A stretch of DNA of 64,000 bases from Paenibacillus mucilaginosus 3016 (GTDB lineage Bacteria; Bacillota; Bacilli; Paenibacillales; NBRC-103111). Below the pieces are notes generated by a model that had not been told where the DNA came from, searched no databases, and saw only the letters and a list, made by a program, of their open reading frames with translations. The DNA lies in assembly GCF_000250655.1 (NCBI RefSeq), contig NC_016935.1:6652001-6716000 (forward strand), read 5' to 3'. Within the stretch, counting starts at the first letter, position 1. Every line of letters starts with the position of its first letter. Made by a program: the position numbers and the translations under genes. This document shows positions 44,567-52,487 of the stretch, in pieces.

Positions 44567-45734
44567 ATGCTGCCCTTTCTCGTTATTCTGGTTCCCCTTT
44601 TGCTTTTTGCCTTATTTGTGACTATTGCCGCCAAATCAAACGCCCGCCGGCCCGCACGTCCTGCACAGCGGACCGGTTACAGACCTCTTCGCCCCGGAGC
44701 CGGCGTCCCAAGGCCTCCGCGCCGCCCGTCCCGCCTGTCATATGAAGACGCCCCGCTTCCCGCCGGACTCGGCCTGCAGCCCGATATCCCGCTCGCGCCG
44801 GCAGCCGCCCGGCTCGAGGAAGCGCTCGGGGGGCTCCTATCCGGAGCAGCTGAGACAGCGTGTGACGGCCCGGCAGCCCGGCATGACCCGCGCCGAGTTT
44901 GACTGGACCTTTCTGGAGCTGAAGCGCTACTTCCTGATGGCCGCCGTGCTCCGCGAGGTGCCGATGTTCAGCGGGAAGGTGGATGCGCTGTGGCATGAGA
45001 TGCTGATGTTCACCCGCGAGTATCACGCCTTCGGCGAAGGGTTCATCGGCTCCGTGATTCACCACGCCCCCCACACCGGCGGGGCGCCCGATCCCGGAGG
45101 CCGGGCCTGGTTCGACTGGGTGTACGCGAATCTCTTCGTCCACACGCCCTACTCCGACCGGATCTGGGGACCATTCTTCCGCCACCCGCTCTCCCCTGCC
45201 CTTCTGGAGGAGCTGAGAGCCGCTCCCGGAGAAGGGGCACCTGCCGGCCGCCTGTTCAACAGCATGACGGCAGCCCGCTATCCCGAGATCCGCGAGACGG
45301 CGGCCTTGCTGGCCGCCCGTGCCCGGGAGCAGGCCTCCCGGCCGCCGGAGCATGAGGAGTACCCGGGCGGAAGACCGGCCTATCACTCCTCGGATTATAT
45401 GCCTTTCCTGGCCGGTGCCCTCATGTTCTACTCGGCCGGGGAGCTGTCCCTCTTCAACGAGCGGATGGGGGAGCAGATCGCCGAGGAAGAAGTGCAGCGA
45501 CGGGAGGAGGACGAGAGGGATGGAGGCGGCGGCTTCGGGGGCGTGAACGGCGGAGATTACAGCGAGGACCCCGACCATGACGACCATGACAGCCATGACG
45601 GCTACGACAGTGGAGACGGAGGCGGGGGCAGCGGAGGCGATGGCGGCGGTGACAACGGCGGCGGTTCCTCCTGCTCCTCGTCCAGCTGCTCTTCATCCAG
45701 CAGCTGCTCGTCTGGCTGCGGCGGAGGAACCTGA
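44567..45734 (+). CDS. Membrane-anchored glycine-rich-domain-like protein with Ser/Cys/Gly tail, frameshifted
   Basis: N-terminal membrane helix MLPFLVILVPLLLFALFVTI (frame 1, from ATG 44567 behind AAGGAGG), a basic/proline-rich segment, then in the +1 frame from about 44830 a domain with RYFLMAAVLREVPMFSGKV, DALWHEMLMFTREYHAF and GSVIHHAPH. The DxxWHxxxxxTxxY...HH arrangement recalls glycine-rich-domain (GRDP) proteins. Then come acidic and His/Asp repeats (DPDHDDHDSHDGYD), and a tail of Gly, Ser and Cys ending at 45734. Joining the frames near 44820 gives about 388 aa. Function unknown; the tail looks suited to metal binding or surface attachment. Confidence 0.65.
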
Positions 45735-45792
45735 ATCTCCGCCCCTCTGTCCTCCGAGCCGCATGGCCGAACAAACATGCAGGGAAAGCACC

Positions 45793-45844
45793 AAGATAAT
45801 CGGCTTCGCCGTCCTTTTAAGGACGATGCACGTTTATAAGAAAT
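45793..45844 (+). repeat. Double-hairpin dispersed repeat
   Basis: CGGCTTCGCCG and GTCCTTTTAAGGAC form two adjacent perfect hairpins, followed by GATGCACGTTTATAAGAA. The first hairpin recurs at 11668. Similar elements seem common between Paenibacillus genes, from memory rather than from a search. Confidence 0.55.
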
Positions 45845-45905
45845 AAGATGACAGGATCGAGCTCTGGCGAGGTATAATTTCTTATATATAATTTCTTATA
45901 TTTTA

Positions 45906-45944
45906 AGAAAAACCCATGATCGGGGTTCGTTTAAGGAGATGCAC
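45906..45944 (+). repeat. Direct-repeat partner of 47721-47760
   Basis: AAAAACCCATGATCGGGGTT followed by CGTTTAAGGAGATGCACTT matches AAAAACCCCTGATCGGGGCC followed by TTTCGAAGAAGGGCATCTT at 47721. Contains the short inverted repeat AACCC...GGGTT. Confidence 0.5.
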
Positions 45945-46237
45945 TTAAACATAAAGGATGGGATGTGCAGCTCCTCTACCGGGACCGCTGGGAGGCGGCA
46001 GGCTGGCTGTGATCTGGCAGTATCCCTATCTCACCGCCGTCCATACGGGGGCAGAGGTGCGGAGAGTACGCCAGCCGGACGGATGGTCCCAGCTGCGCCG
46101 CTGCAGGCGGAACGGGTCCGCTATTTGCCTCAGGCGCCCCGATCCGCGACCTGCAGGTTCGATCCGGAAGGTATGCGGTTCAGCCTCCGTCTCCGGTGAC
46201 CGATCGTTTCGGCACGGCGCCGGGACGTTCGTTTTAC

Positions 46238-46317
46238 AATAACGGAAGTCAGGTATCTTATTAAAGGTATTTCCCTGCATTTCCCGGAAAATAGCGGAAC
46301 TCAAATGCCTTATAAAG
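46238..46317 (+). repeat. Two direct copies of the AATAACGGAACTCAGATG-type repeat, left of IS3
   Basis: Copies at 46238-46263 and 46288-46317, with variants AACGGAAGTCAGGTATC and AGCGGAACTCAAATGCC. They mirror the pair 22010/22060; the matching inverted copies lie at 47642-47720, beyond the IS3. Confidence 0.7.
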
Positions 46318-46392
46318 GGAAAACGGGTCCCGAAACCTCACCCATGTACTTCTGTCAATAAAGTAGACACAAATTAAAGGAACCCTTTAAGG

Positions 46393-47217
46393 CTAAGCTG
46401 TTCTTTTTTCATGGTACATCTGTTCAAAGCGATGAGGCGTTTTATAACCCAAAGTGGAGTGACGCCGTGTTCGGTTATAGTAAAACTCGATGTAATTATA
46501 GAGTTCATCGGTAGCTTGTTTGCGAGTTTTAAACTTGGTCTGGTACACAAGCTCTTTTTTCAATGTACTGTGGAACGACTCAATACACGCATTATCATAG
46601 CAGTTACCTTTTCGACTCATGCTGCCCGTCATGAAGTAGCCTGCCAGCCGTTCTTGGTAATCACTGCTTGCATACTGAGATCCGCGGTCGGAGTGGTGGA
46701 TCAAGCCAGGGGCCGGCTTCTGACGCCTGTAAGCAAGCTCCAGGGCATCGATCACCAGCTCCCTAGTCATCCGTGCACCTGTAGCCCAGCCTACGATTTT
46801 ACGTGAAAATAAGTCCATCACACTGGCTAGATATAACCAGCCTTCGCCAGTGGCGACATAAGTAATATCTGTTACCCAGACCTTGTTTGGCGCATCGACT
46901 TTAAACTGCCGATTTAGGATATTGTCATGAACAGGCATGTTGTGTTTGGAATTGGTCGTTGCTTTGTATTTTCCAACCGTAATTGACTTAAGACCCATCT
47001 CTTTCATTAGGCGGCTGACCGTTTTTGAGGAGACAGTACAACCGTCATCCTCTCGCAGAATTGCAGTAATTACGGGGCTGCCCGGGCGTTTCTTCAAACG
47101 GAAAAAGTGATGCCGGATACGGTTTTTCAGCCACTTCCGGTGCTTTTCCCGTTTACTAGGCTTGTGTTTTACCCACTTGTAATAACCGCTTCTGGATACT
47201 TGTAACACGGAGCACAT
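46393..47217 (-). CDS. IS3-family transposase OrfB (DDE integrase domain)
   Basis: A 274-aa frame from the first Met; sense extends upstream to the OrfA overlap (RPALIFSFIHKHRFQYRVEK). HTH_21-like N-terminal part, then the rve core with VWVTDITYVATGEGWLYLAS (first Asp), HHSDRGSQYAS (second Asp) and NACIESFHSTLKKEL (Glu), a complete DDE triad. It is normally made as an OrfAB fusion by -1 frameshift. Appears intact and potentially active. Confidence 0.95.
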   Translation of the reverse strand: MCSVLQVSRSGYYKWVKHKPSKREKHRKWLKNRIRHHFFRLKKRPGSPVITAILREDDGCTVSSKTVSRLMKEMGLKSITVGKYKATTNSKHNMPVHDNILNRQFKVDAPNKVWVTDITYVATGEGWLYLASVMDLFSRKIVGWATGARMTRELVIDALELAYRRQKPAPGLIHHSDRGSQYASSDYQERLAGYFMTGSMSRKGNCYDNACIESFHSTLKKELVYQTKFKTRKQATDELYNYIEFYYNRTRRHSTLGYKTPHRFEQMYHEKRTA

Positions 47218-47264
47218 CTTCTCGACACGGTACTGGAAGCGGTGTTTATGAATAAACGAAAAAA

Positions 47265-47552
47265 TCAGTGCCGGTCTTTCGTGAAGAAGTGCATCGCCTT
47301 TTTTAAGATTTCATTCTCCTCTTGTAGTTCGCGGTTTTGCTGCTCCAATTTCCGTAGTCGTTCGTAATCCACAAAGACTTGCGATTGTTCCGCAGTCGCA
47401 CTTTTGCCATACTGCTTGATCCAGCGGCTCAAGGTACTCTTCGGAATCCCGAGCTCCCGGGCGATCTCTATCGGCTTCTTCCCCTCCTTCTCCATGTGTT
47501 CCACCGTTTTTTTCTTAAACTCACTGCCGTAACTCTCCCGCTGCTGACTCAT
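47265..47552 (-). CDS. IS3-family transposase OrfA (helix-turn-helix)
   Basis: 95 aa: an HTH (KKPIEIARELGIPKSTLSRW) followed by a leucine-zipper-like helix (YERLRKLEQQNRELQEENEI). Near its end the codons TTA AAA AAG GCG provide the A AAA AAG slippery heptamer for -1 frameshifting into OrfB. ATG 47552 is 18 nt downstream of a GAGG-type site. Confidence 0.95.
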   Translation of the reverse strand: MSQQRESYGSEFKKKTVEHMEKEGKKPIEIARELGIPKSTLSRWIKQYGKSATAEQSQVFVDYERLRKLEQQNRELQEENEILKKAMHFFTKDRH

Positions 47553-47641
47553 GGCACACCTCGACCTTTGTTGGTTTGTCTTTATTATAAAGGTCGTTCC
47601 TTAAGCTGTGTCCACCGTTTAGTCTACATACACCATCCCTA

Positions 47642-47720
47642 CAATAGCGCATTTGAGTTCCTTTATTTCTGATGGGTACCATCGCAAAGTGGAAATAACG
47701 TACCGTACTTCCGCTATTTG
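47642..47720 (-). repeat. Two inverted copies of the AATAACGGAACTCAGATG-type repeat, right of IS3
   Basis: CAATAGCGCATTTGAGTTCC at 47642 and AATAACGTACCGTACTTCCGC at 47693, both in the orientation opposite to the 46238 pair. The second copy is more diverged. Confidence 0.65.
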
Positions 47721-47760
47721 AAAAACCCCTGATCGGGGCCTTTCGAAGAAGGGCATCTTT
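47721..47760 (+). repeat. Direct-repeat partner of 45906-45944
   Basis: AAAAACCCCTGATCGGGGCC followed by an A/G-rich segment and GGCATCTTT. See the 45906 entry. Confidence 0.5.
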
Positions 47761-47784
47761 GGTATTCTATGAAGTTTTTCTGCC

Positions 47785-47830
47785 AAAAAAGCGTCCGTTT
47801 CCGGTTACTGCCGGAACGGACGCTTTCTTT
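47785..47830. terminator. Bidirectional terminator hairpin
   Basis: AAAGCGTCCGTTTCCGG (loop TTACTG) and CCGGAACGGACGCTTT with A6 to the left and TTCTTT to the right; a 15-bp stem. Probably ends the minus-strand transcript of the hypothetical gene at 48111. Confidence 0.8.
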
Positions 47831-48110
47831 GGATACTGCCTGCTCTCCGGATCGATGCCCATCCCCGCAGGCTGAAGGGGAAGCAGTCGGCGGAGCTGGC
47901 TGTCACAGGACGGCGGACGGCATCGGGTAGGCTGCGGGCCATTCCGCTCCCTGCCGTTCTGCAAGTGCAGGGGGGGCAGAACCTGCGGGGAGGGCCTGCC
48001 TTTCCCATCCGCGTGCTCATCCGGGAGACGCCAGAGCCGGTCCCTTCTTCCGCTGCCGACTGCTTTCGAATGGATGTACGCTTCAGATCATTGGGCGAAC
48101 ATTCGCCCCC

Positions 48111-48485
48111 TTACGGGCGGACGTTCCTCCGCGCAGTCTTCGCTCCGCTCTCCCGGCGGGACGAGCAGATGCGGTTGGTCAGGCGGATCCGCTCCACCTT
48201 CAGCGCCCAGATCTGCCCCTGCAGCTCTTCGGCCGATTCGCCGGAATCCGCTTCCCGAAGGCGGGCATACAGCTCCAGCAGACGCAGATTCAGGGCGTCG
48301 AACTGACGCCAGAGCTGCTCCCGGACCGCCGCCTGCTCCTCCCGCCGGATCGAGACATCGTGCGAACGGAGCGTTTCCAGGATGTCTGCCTGCCATGCCT
48401 CGTCACCAATCGCCTTGGCGTAATTATATAAATCCAAATAATCGTTGATCCATGCCACCGTCAACCCTTTTCCTACCCCGTTCAT
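48111..48485 (-). CDS. Hypothetical helical protein, 124 aa
   Basis: Starts at ATG 48485, 8 nt after GGGGAGG. N-terminus MNGVGKGLTVAWINDYLDLY, then charged helices including LWRQFDALNLRLLELYARLR, likely coiled coil; basic C-terminus. I do not recognise a family. The promoter is unusually clear: TTGCAA, 16 nt, TATAAT, with the -10 embedded in a 17-bp palindrome (48514-48530), so it is likely repressed by a dedicated regulator or itself. Confidence 0.7.
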   Translation of the reverse strand: MNGVGKGLTVAWINDYLDLYNYAKAIGDEAWQADILETLRSHDVSIRREEQAAVREQLWRQFDALNLRLLELYARLREADSGESAEELQGQIWALKVERIRLTNRICSSRRESGAKTARRNVRP

Positions 48486-48513
48486 CTCCGAACCTCCCCA
48501 AAACCTTTATTTT

Positions 48514-48530
48514 CCTAGTATTATACTAGG
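48514..48530 (-). promoter_or_regulatory. Palindrome over the -10 box of the 48485 gene
   Basis: CCTAGTATTATACTAGG reads the same on both strands and contains TATAAT on the minus strand; TTGCAA lies 16 nt upstream. A protein bound here would block RNA polymerase. Confidence 0.7.
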
Positions 48531-48720
48531 TTTTATCAGTTTTGCAAGAGAATGTACATCCCCCCTTCACGTTCAGGAAGCCGCTGACAAAACTAGTGCT
48601 TTTTCCACAAAGGAATTCCGGGCCGGACAGAGAATTGTTAACGCAGTGTAAAAATAGGCGCATCTTTGTGTAAACTCCTGCATATTCTAGGTTGTTACGT
48701 TCACGAAGGAGGCGGTTCCC

Positions 48721-48816
48721 ATGTTTTCACGCGAAGATATCGTTACGCTCCGGCTGGCCTTTCTGTTCTTCGTCATGCCGGTTGTCGCGATCTATGCCAT
48801 GTTTGCCCTGACCTGA
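48721..48816 (+). CDS. Small membrane protein, 31 aa
   Basis: ATG 48721 is preceded by AAGGAGG at 8-nt spacing. The peptide starts MFSREDIVTLRLAFLFFVMP and continues VVAIYAMFALT: a short charged N-terminus and one membrane helix. CATATTCTA about 40 nt upstream resembles a sigma-K -10 element (CATANNNTA), so mother-cell expression is possible, but no -35 is clear. No family recognised. Confidence 0.55.
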   Translation: MFSREDIVTLRLAFLFFVMPVVAIYAMFALT

Positions 48817-49038
48817 CCCACACCACACCTGCACTCCCCTTCACGGCTCTGCAGATGATGCCCCATCACCCGCACCCTTAGCCTGACAGCTCATCTCATC
48901 TTTATCACCAAACCAAGAACCTGCTGGGCAGGAGGGGGCGGTCTGCGTCCTCTCCCATCACCCCAGAGGCGGGTCTGCATGCGTCGGCTGCCCCATGGTT
49001 CACGCACAGTTCCGATCCCATGAGCATATCTAAAAGCA

Positions 49039-49072
49039 AGAGGCCGCCGGGATATCCGGCAGCCTCTTTTTT
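49039..49072. terminator. Terminator downstream of the flavin-binding gene
   Basis: AGAGGCCGCCGG (loop GATAT) CCGGCAGCCTCT followed by T6 on the plus strand; minus-strand T-run weaker (CTTGCTTTT). Confidence 0.75.
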
Positions 49073-49076
49073 GCCG

Positions 49077-49658
49077 TCAGGGCACCTTGAGCGCATCCTC
49101 TTCCTGCAGCTTCTTCCCGAGCGGGGTCGGCAGGCCGTCCAGGGTGGTCCTGTTCTTCTCCCGCCAATACGCCTGCAGGGCAACGGGTCCCTTGGCCTCC
49201 CACCACTTGACCAGCGTCTCCCTGTCCCTCTCATAGCGGTACAGCGGCACCCCGAAGCCGCAGGAGGTCTGCACCTGATCCACCCGGATCCGGATGATCT
49301 GCCTCGTGCCCGGCAGCTCCTCGAAGAGAGGAGCCAGCTCGCTCCATGCCTCCGTCCCCGGCAGAACCACCTCTCCCCTGCCGTAGAGGCGCAGAATGTT
49401 CGGCGGCCCCTCGAAGGCGCAGAACATCACCGTAATCCTTCCGTTTTCCTGCAGATGTGCGCTGGTCTCGTTCCCGCTGCCCGTCAAATCGAGGTACGCG
49501 ACCTCTCCGGAAGAAAGAATCCGGAACGCATCGTAGCCCTTCGGCGAGAGATTCACATGCCCCTCCCCGCTGAGCGGCGCTGAGCCCACGAAGAACATAC
49601 GCTGCCTGGAGATGAACTCCATGTGTTCCTCCAGCATGCAATCAAAGGTTTTCCCCAT
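49077..49658 (-). CDS. Pyridoxamine 5'-phosphate oxidase family (FMN-binding split barrel)
   Basis: 193 aa with the split-barrel pattern: FVGSAPLSGEGHVNLSPKGY near the N-terminus, LTGSGNETSAHLQENGRITV (flavin-phosphate contacts) and MFCAFEGPPNILRLYGRGEV. These general-stress-type members bind FMN or F420-like cofactors; true PdxH activity is unlikely because the C-terminal PdxH motif is missing. Start at ATG 49658. Monocistronic. Confidence 0.88.
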   Translation of the reverse strand: MGKTFDCMLEEHMEFISRQRMFFVGSAPLSGEGHVNLSPKGYDAFRILSSGEVAYLDLTGSGNETSAHLQENGRITVMFCAFEGPPNILRLYGRGEVVLPGTEAWSELAPLFEELPGTRQIIRIRVDQVQTSCGFGVPLYRYERDRETLVKWWEAKGPVALQAYWREKNRTTLDGLPTPLGKKLQEEDALKVP

Positions 49659-49856
49659 AACCGTCCCCTGCCCCTTTCCTCCTGCCCGATATCCAGATTA
49701 TACCACGAATAAGCTGTTAGAAAAGTGTTAGGGAAGCCGTCCGGCCCGGGCTTTTCTTCTAAATCTTTTCTAAAATTTGTGTGATATCTTGGGATCAGAA
49801 GCGGTTCACGGGCACCGGCCCCGGATGGCTTCACGGAATGGAGGAGAGAGTTCACC

Positions 49857-50662
49857 TTGCATAAAACGCTGCTGCTGCTGACCCTGCTGCTCACCGCCCA
49901 TCTGGCCGCCGTGCCCCCCGCGCTACGACACTCGCCGAGTCCCATCACCAAGTGACCGCCCACCGCGGCAGCTCCGCTTCCGCACCCGAGAATACGCTCG
50001 CCGCGATCCGGCAGGCCATCGCCGACGGCTCCGGCTACGCCGAGATCGACGTCCAGGAGACCGCCGACGGCGTGGTGATGCTCATGCATGACGACAGCGT
50101 ACTGCGGACCACCGGAATCGACAAGCCGATGTGGAAGGTAACGGCCGACGAGCTCCGGCAGGCGAGCGCCGGCGCCTGGTTCCACAAGCGCTTCGAAGCG
50201 GAGCGCGTCCCCTCGCTCGAAGAAGCGGTCCGCACCGCCAAGGGGCGCATCCGGCTGAACGTCGAGCTGAAGAATAATGGCCACGGACGGCGGCTCGCCG
50301 AAGAAACCGTACGGCTGCTGCAGGCACAAGATGCGGTCCGCGACTGCACCGTCACCTCGTTCGACGGCCGGCTGCTTGCGGCGGTCAAGAAGCTGGACCC
50401 GCGGATCAAGACGGGCCTGATCATCGGTGAGAAGCGTTCCGACATGGCCGCGGTACTGGCCAACCCCACGTATGACGCCATCTCCATTGCCTATACGCTC
50501 GTTCAGGATACCTTAGTGAACGAAGCGGCGAAGCACGGCAAGGAAGTCTATGTATGGACGGTGAACGATCCGGCCGTCATGGAGCGGATGCTGAATCTCG
50601 GTGTCACCTCCATCATCACGAACCATCCCGAGCAGCTTGTCCGGCTGATCCGGGCCCGGTAG
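49857..50662 (+). CDS. Secreted glycerophosphodiester phosphodiesterase, frameshifted in the signal-peptide region
   Basis: TTG 49857, 9 nt after GGAGGAGAG, starts a signal peptide (KTLLLLTLLLTAHLAAVP). The enzyme itself, from SHHQVTAHRGSSASAPENTL to TSIITNHPEQLVRLIRAR, is in another frame that lacks its own good start. They join across the C6 run at about 49914, a one-base loss relative to one frame. GDPD active-site residues are present: HRG, ENT, AEIDVQ, MHDDSVLRTT and LNVELK. It hydrolyses glycerophosphodiesters to glycerol 3-phosphate outside the cell. About 268 aa when joined. Confidence 0.85.
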
Positions 50663-50730
50663 ACGCACGATTGTCAGCACACGGCCTTATTCCTTTCGTT
50701 TTCATTCACATACAGCGGCCCCTGAATAAC

Positions 50731-50779
50731 CAAGAGGGCTGGCGGCACCGAACCGGATGCCGTCAGCCCTCTTGCTTTA
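50731..50779. terminator. Bidirectional terminator between GDPD and chemoreceptor genes
   Basis: AGAGGGCTGGCGGCA and TGCCGTCAGCCCTCT form a 15-bp stem with one mismatch, followed by TGCTTT. Confidence 0.85.
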
Positions 50780-50819
50780 CTTTTTCCCCTCACCGTCTGT
50801 CCCGCAATCTGCTGCGGAG

Positions 50820-52469
50820 CTACAGCCGGAAACGGGCCACCTGCTCTTCCAGCTCGGAAGCGATGTCCTTCAGCGAGAGCACTTTCTGCTGCACCGCGGA
50901 CACGGTCTGCAGCTGCTCGCTGCTCGAGGCCGCAATCTCCTCGCTGCCCGCCGCGGCTTCCTCCGTCACCGAAGAGATGTTCTCCACGGCGGCAAGGATG
51001 ATGTCGCTGACCCGGCGCAGCTCCTCCATCCCTTCACGGATCGATTCGAGCCGGCGCACCTTCTCCTGCACCTTCGTGCCGATCAGCTCGAAGGCGGTCA
51101 TGGAGGCGTCCGCCGAAGCCTTCTGGCGCCCCACGGTGTCCACGCCGGTCTGCATCACCGCCAGGGCCGTCTCCATGCTCTCGTTCATCGTGGCGATCCG
51201 CCCGAAGATCTGGCGGGTGACGCCGTCCGACTGTTCGGCCAGCTTCCGCACCTCGGCCGCCACCACGGCAAAGCCGCGTCCCTGCTCGCCGGCACGGGAG
51301 GCTTCGATCGCCGCATTCAGCGCGAGCAGATTGGTCTGGCGGGAAATGCCGGAGACCGCCTCCGCCATCGCATTGATCTCTTCCGTATGCCGGCTCAGCT
51401 CCTGCAGTGTCCGCTCGATCTCCGCGGTCACCTGCGTATTCTGCTCGGCCAGCCGGTGCTGCTCCAGCATCAGGCCGCGTCCCTGCGAGACCGCCTGCCT
51501 CGACTCGCTGCTGAAGGTGAAGGTCTCGTGAATCTCTTGTGCGCTGCGCTCCAGCGCCGTCCGCATGCCGTAGATCTGCTCCACGGTGACCTGCAGATCT
51601 TCCGAGATGGAAGAGGTGCCGCGGGCGATCTCGTCGATCGATTGGGAGACCTGTCCGCTCATCTCCGTCAAGGCCCGGTTCTCCGCCTCAAGCTGCAGCG
51701 TGTGGCCGCCGATGCGGGAGCTCGCCCCGTTCACCGATTCGAGGATCGAGCGAAGGTTCATGACCATCTCCCGGAACGACACATTCAGGGCCGCAATCTC
51801 GTCACTCGAGCTCACCGGGCGGATCTCCACCCCGAGATCGCCCGAGGCAATCTGCCGGGCTTTGGCCGAGAGCTCCGTCACCGGACGGACGATCTGGCGG
51901 GTGAGCCAGAAGCTCGCGGCACCGCCAACGGCCAGCAGCACGGCGCAGCCGGCCGCCGCGATGAAGACGATGCGTGCGATGCGGTCCAGCATCTCCTGCG
52001 TCAGCTTGTCGTAATGCTCCGCCCCCTGCTCGCCGAGCTGATGAATATCATTCATGATCCCGAGCGTGCGGATCGACTGCCGTTTGACGCCGGCCAGGTC
52101 GGACTTGGCAAGCGCCGCTTCCGACTCCTGGCCCAGCTGCATGAATTTCGCTTCCGCTTTCTGCAGAAGAATCCGGTTCTCCTCCGTCAGCGCAAGGCCT
52201 TTCAGCTTGTCGAAGATGGCCTTGGACTGCGTGAGGAGCTCACGGCTCTCCTCCTTATTGGCTTCACTCGGATTAAAGGCGTAATTGCCCAGCGCCTGCT
52301 TCACGGAGACCAGAGATGAATTAAGCTTCTCGGTCTCGAGCAGAACAGGCACATAGCCTGCATTGGTGGATTGGATGGAGTGCATCGACACGATGATATA
52401 TGCAATGAGCGCGATCGCCGGAAGCAGCAGGAACAGCGCATTCGCAAACAATTTGGATCTGAGCTTCAT
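50820..52469 (-). CDS. Methyl-accepting chemotaxis protein, four-helix-bundle sensor
   Basis: 549 aa: membrane helix (about 8-30), a helical periplasmic 4HB_MCP-like domain (about 35-165), second helix (about 168-190), HAMP (LTRQIVRPVTELSAKARQIA) and signalling domain with tip VSGISRQTNLLALNAAIEAS. It lies 18 nt after the gene for a BMP-family binding lipoprotein, so the receptor probably responds to that protein's ligand instead of binding it directly. Convergent with the GDPD gene. Confidence 0.94.
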   Translation of the reverse strand: MKLRSKLFANALFLLLPAIALIAYIIVSMHSIQSTNAGYVPVLLETEKLNSSLVSVKQALGNYAFNPSEANKEESRELLTQSKAIFDKLKGLALTEENRILLQKAEAKFMQLGQESEAALAKSDLAGVKRQSIRTLGIMNDIHQLGEQGAEHYDKLTQEMLDRIARIVFIAAAGCAVLLAVGGAASFWLTRQIVRPVTELSAKARQIASGDLGVEIRPVSSSDEIAALNVSFREMVMNLRSILESVNGASSRIGGHTLQLEAENRALTEMSGQVSQSIDEIARGTSSISEDLQVTVEQIYGMRTALERSAQEIHETFTFSSESRQAVSQGRGLMLEQHRLAEQNTQVTAEIERTLQELSRHTEEINAMAEAVSGISRQTNLLALNAAIEASRAGEQGRGFAVVAAEVRKLAEQSDGVTRQIFGRIATMNESMETALAVMQTGVDTVGRQKASADASMTAFELIGTKVQEKVRRLESIREGMEELRRVSDIILAAVENISSVTEEAAAGSEEIAASSSEQLQTVSAVQQKVLSLKDIASELEEQVARFRL

Positions 52470-52487
52470 AGGTATCCGGGTTCCTCT

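Larger units (their letters stand above)
45735..46363. other. Gene-poor region with repeat copies and a possible decayed gene
   Basis: Contains hairpin repeats at 45793-45844 and 45906-45944, AT-rich direct repeats (TATAATTTCTTATA twice near 45872-45903), and copies of the dispersed repeat at 46238 and 46288. Between 45958 and 46242 two frames remain open (about 90 aa) with no recognisable domain; I do not call a gene. Confidence 0.5.
46364..47614 (-). mobile_element. IS3-family insertion sequence, about 1251 bp
   Basis: Imperfect terminal inverted repeats: TAGACACAAATTAAAGGAAC at the left and, inverted, TGGACACAGCTTAAGGAACG at the right. It encodes OrfA and OrfB in the IS3 arrangement on the minus strand. 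No clear target duplication (flanks AAG and CCG). It separates inverted halves of a dispersed repeat cluster, implying insertion into that element. Confidence 0.88.
47615..48110. other. Region between IS3 and the 124-aa hypothetical gene
   Basis: About 500 nt: inverted repeat copies (47642-47720), direct repeat (47721-47760), a terminator (47785-47830), then about 280 G/C-rich nt with an open plus-strand frame but no recognisable domain or ribosome binding site. Confidence 0.5.

Noticed and set aside
45958..46242. Overlapping plus-strand frames of about 90 aa between repeats
   Set aside because: No domain, no good start signal, and competing frames of equal length; could be a remnant but not supported as a gene.
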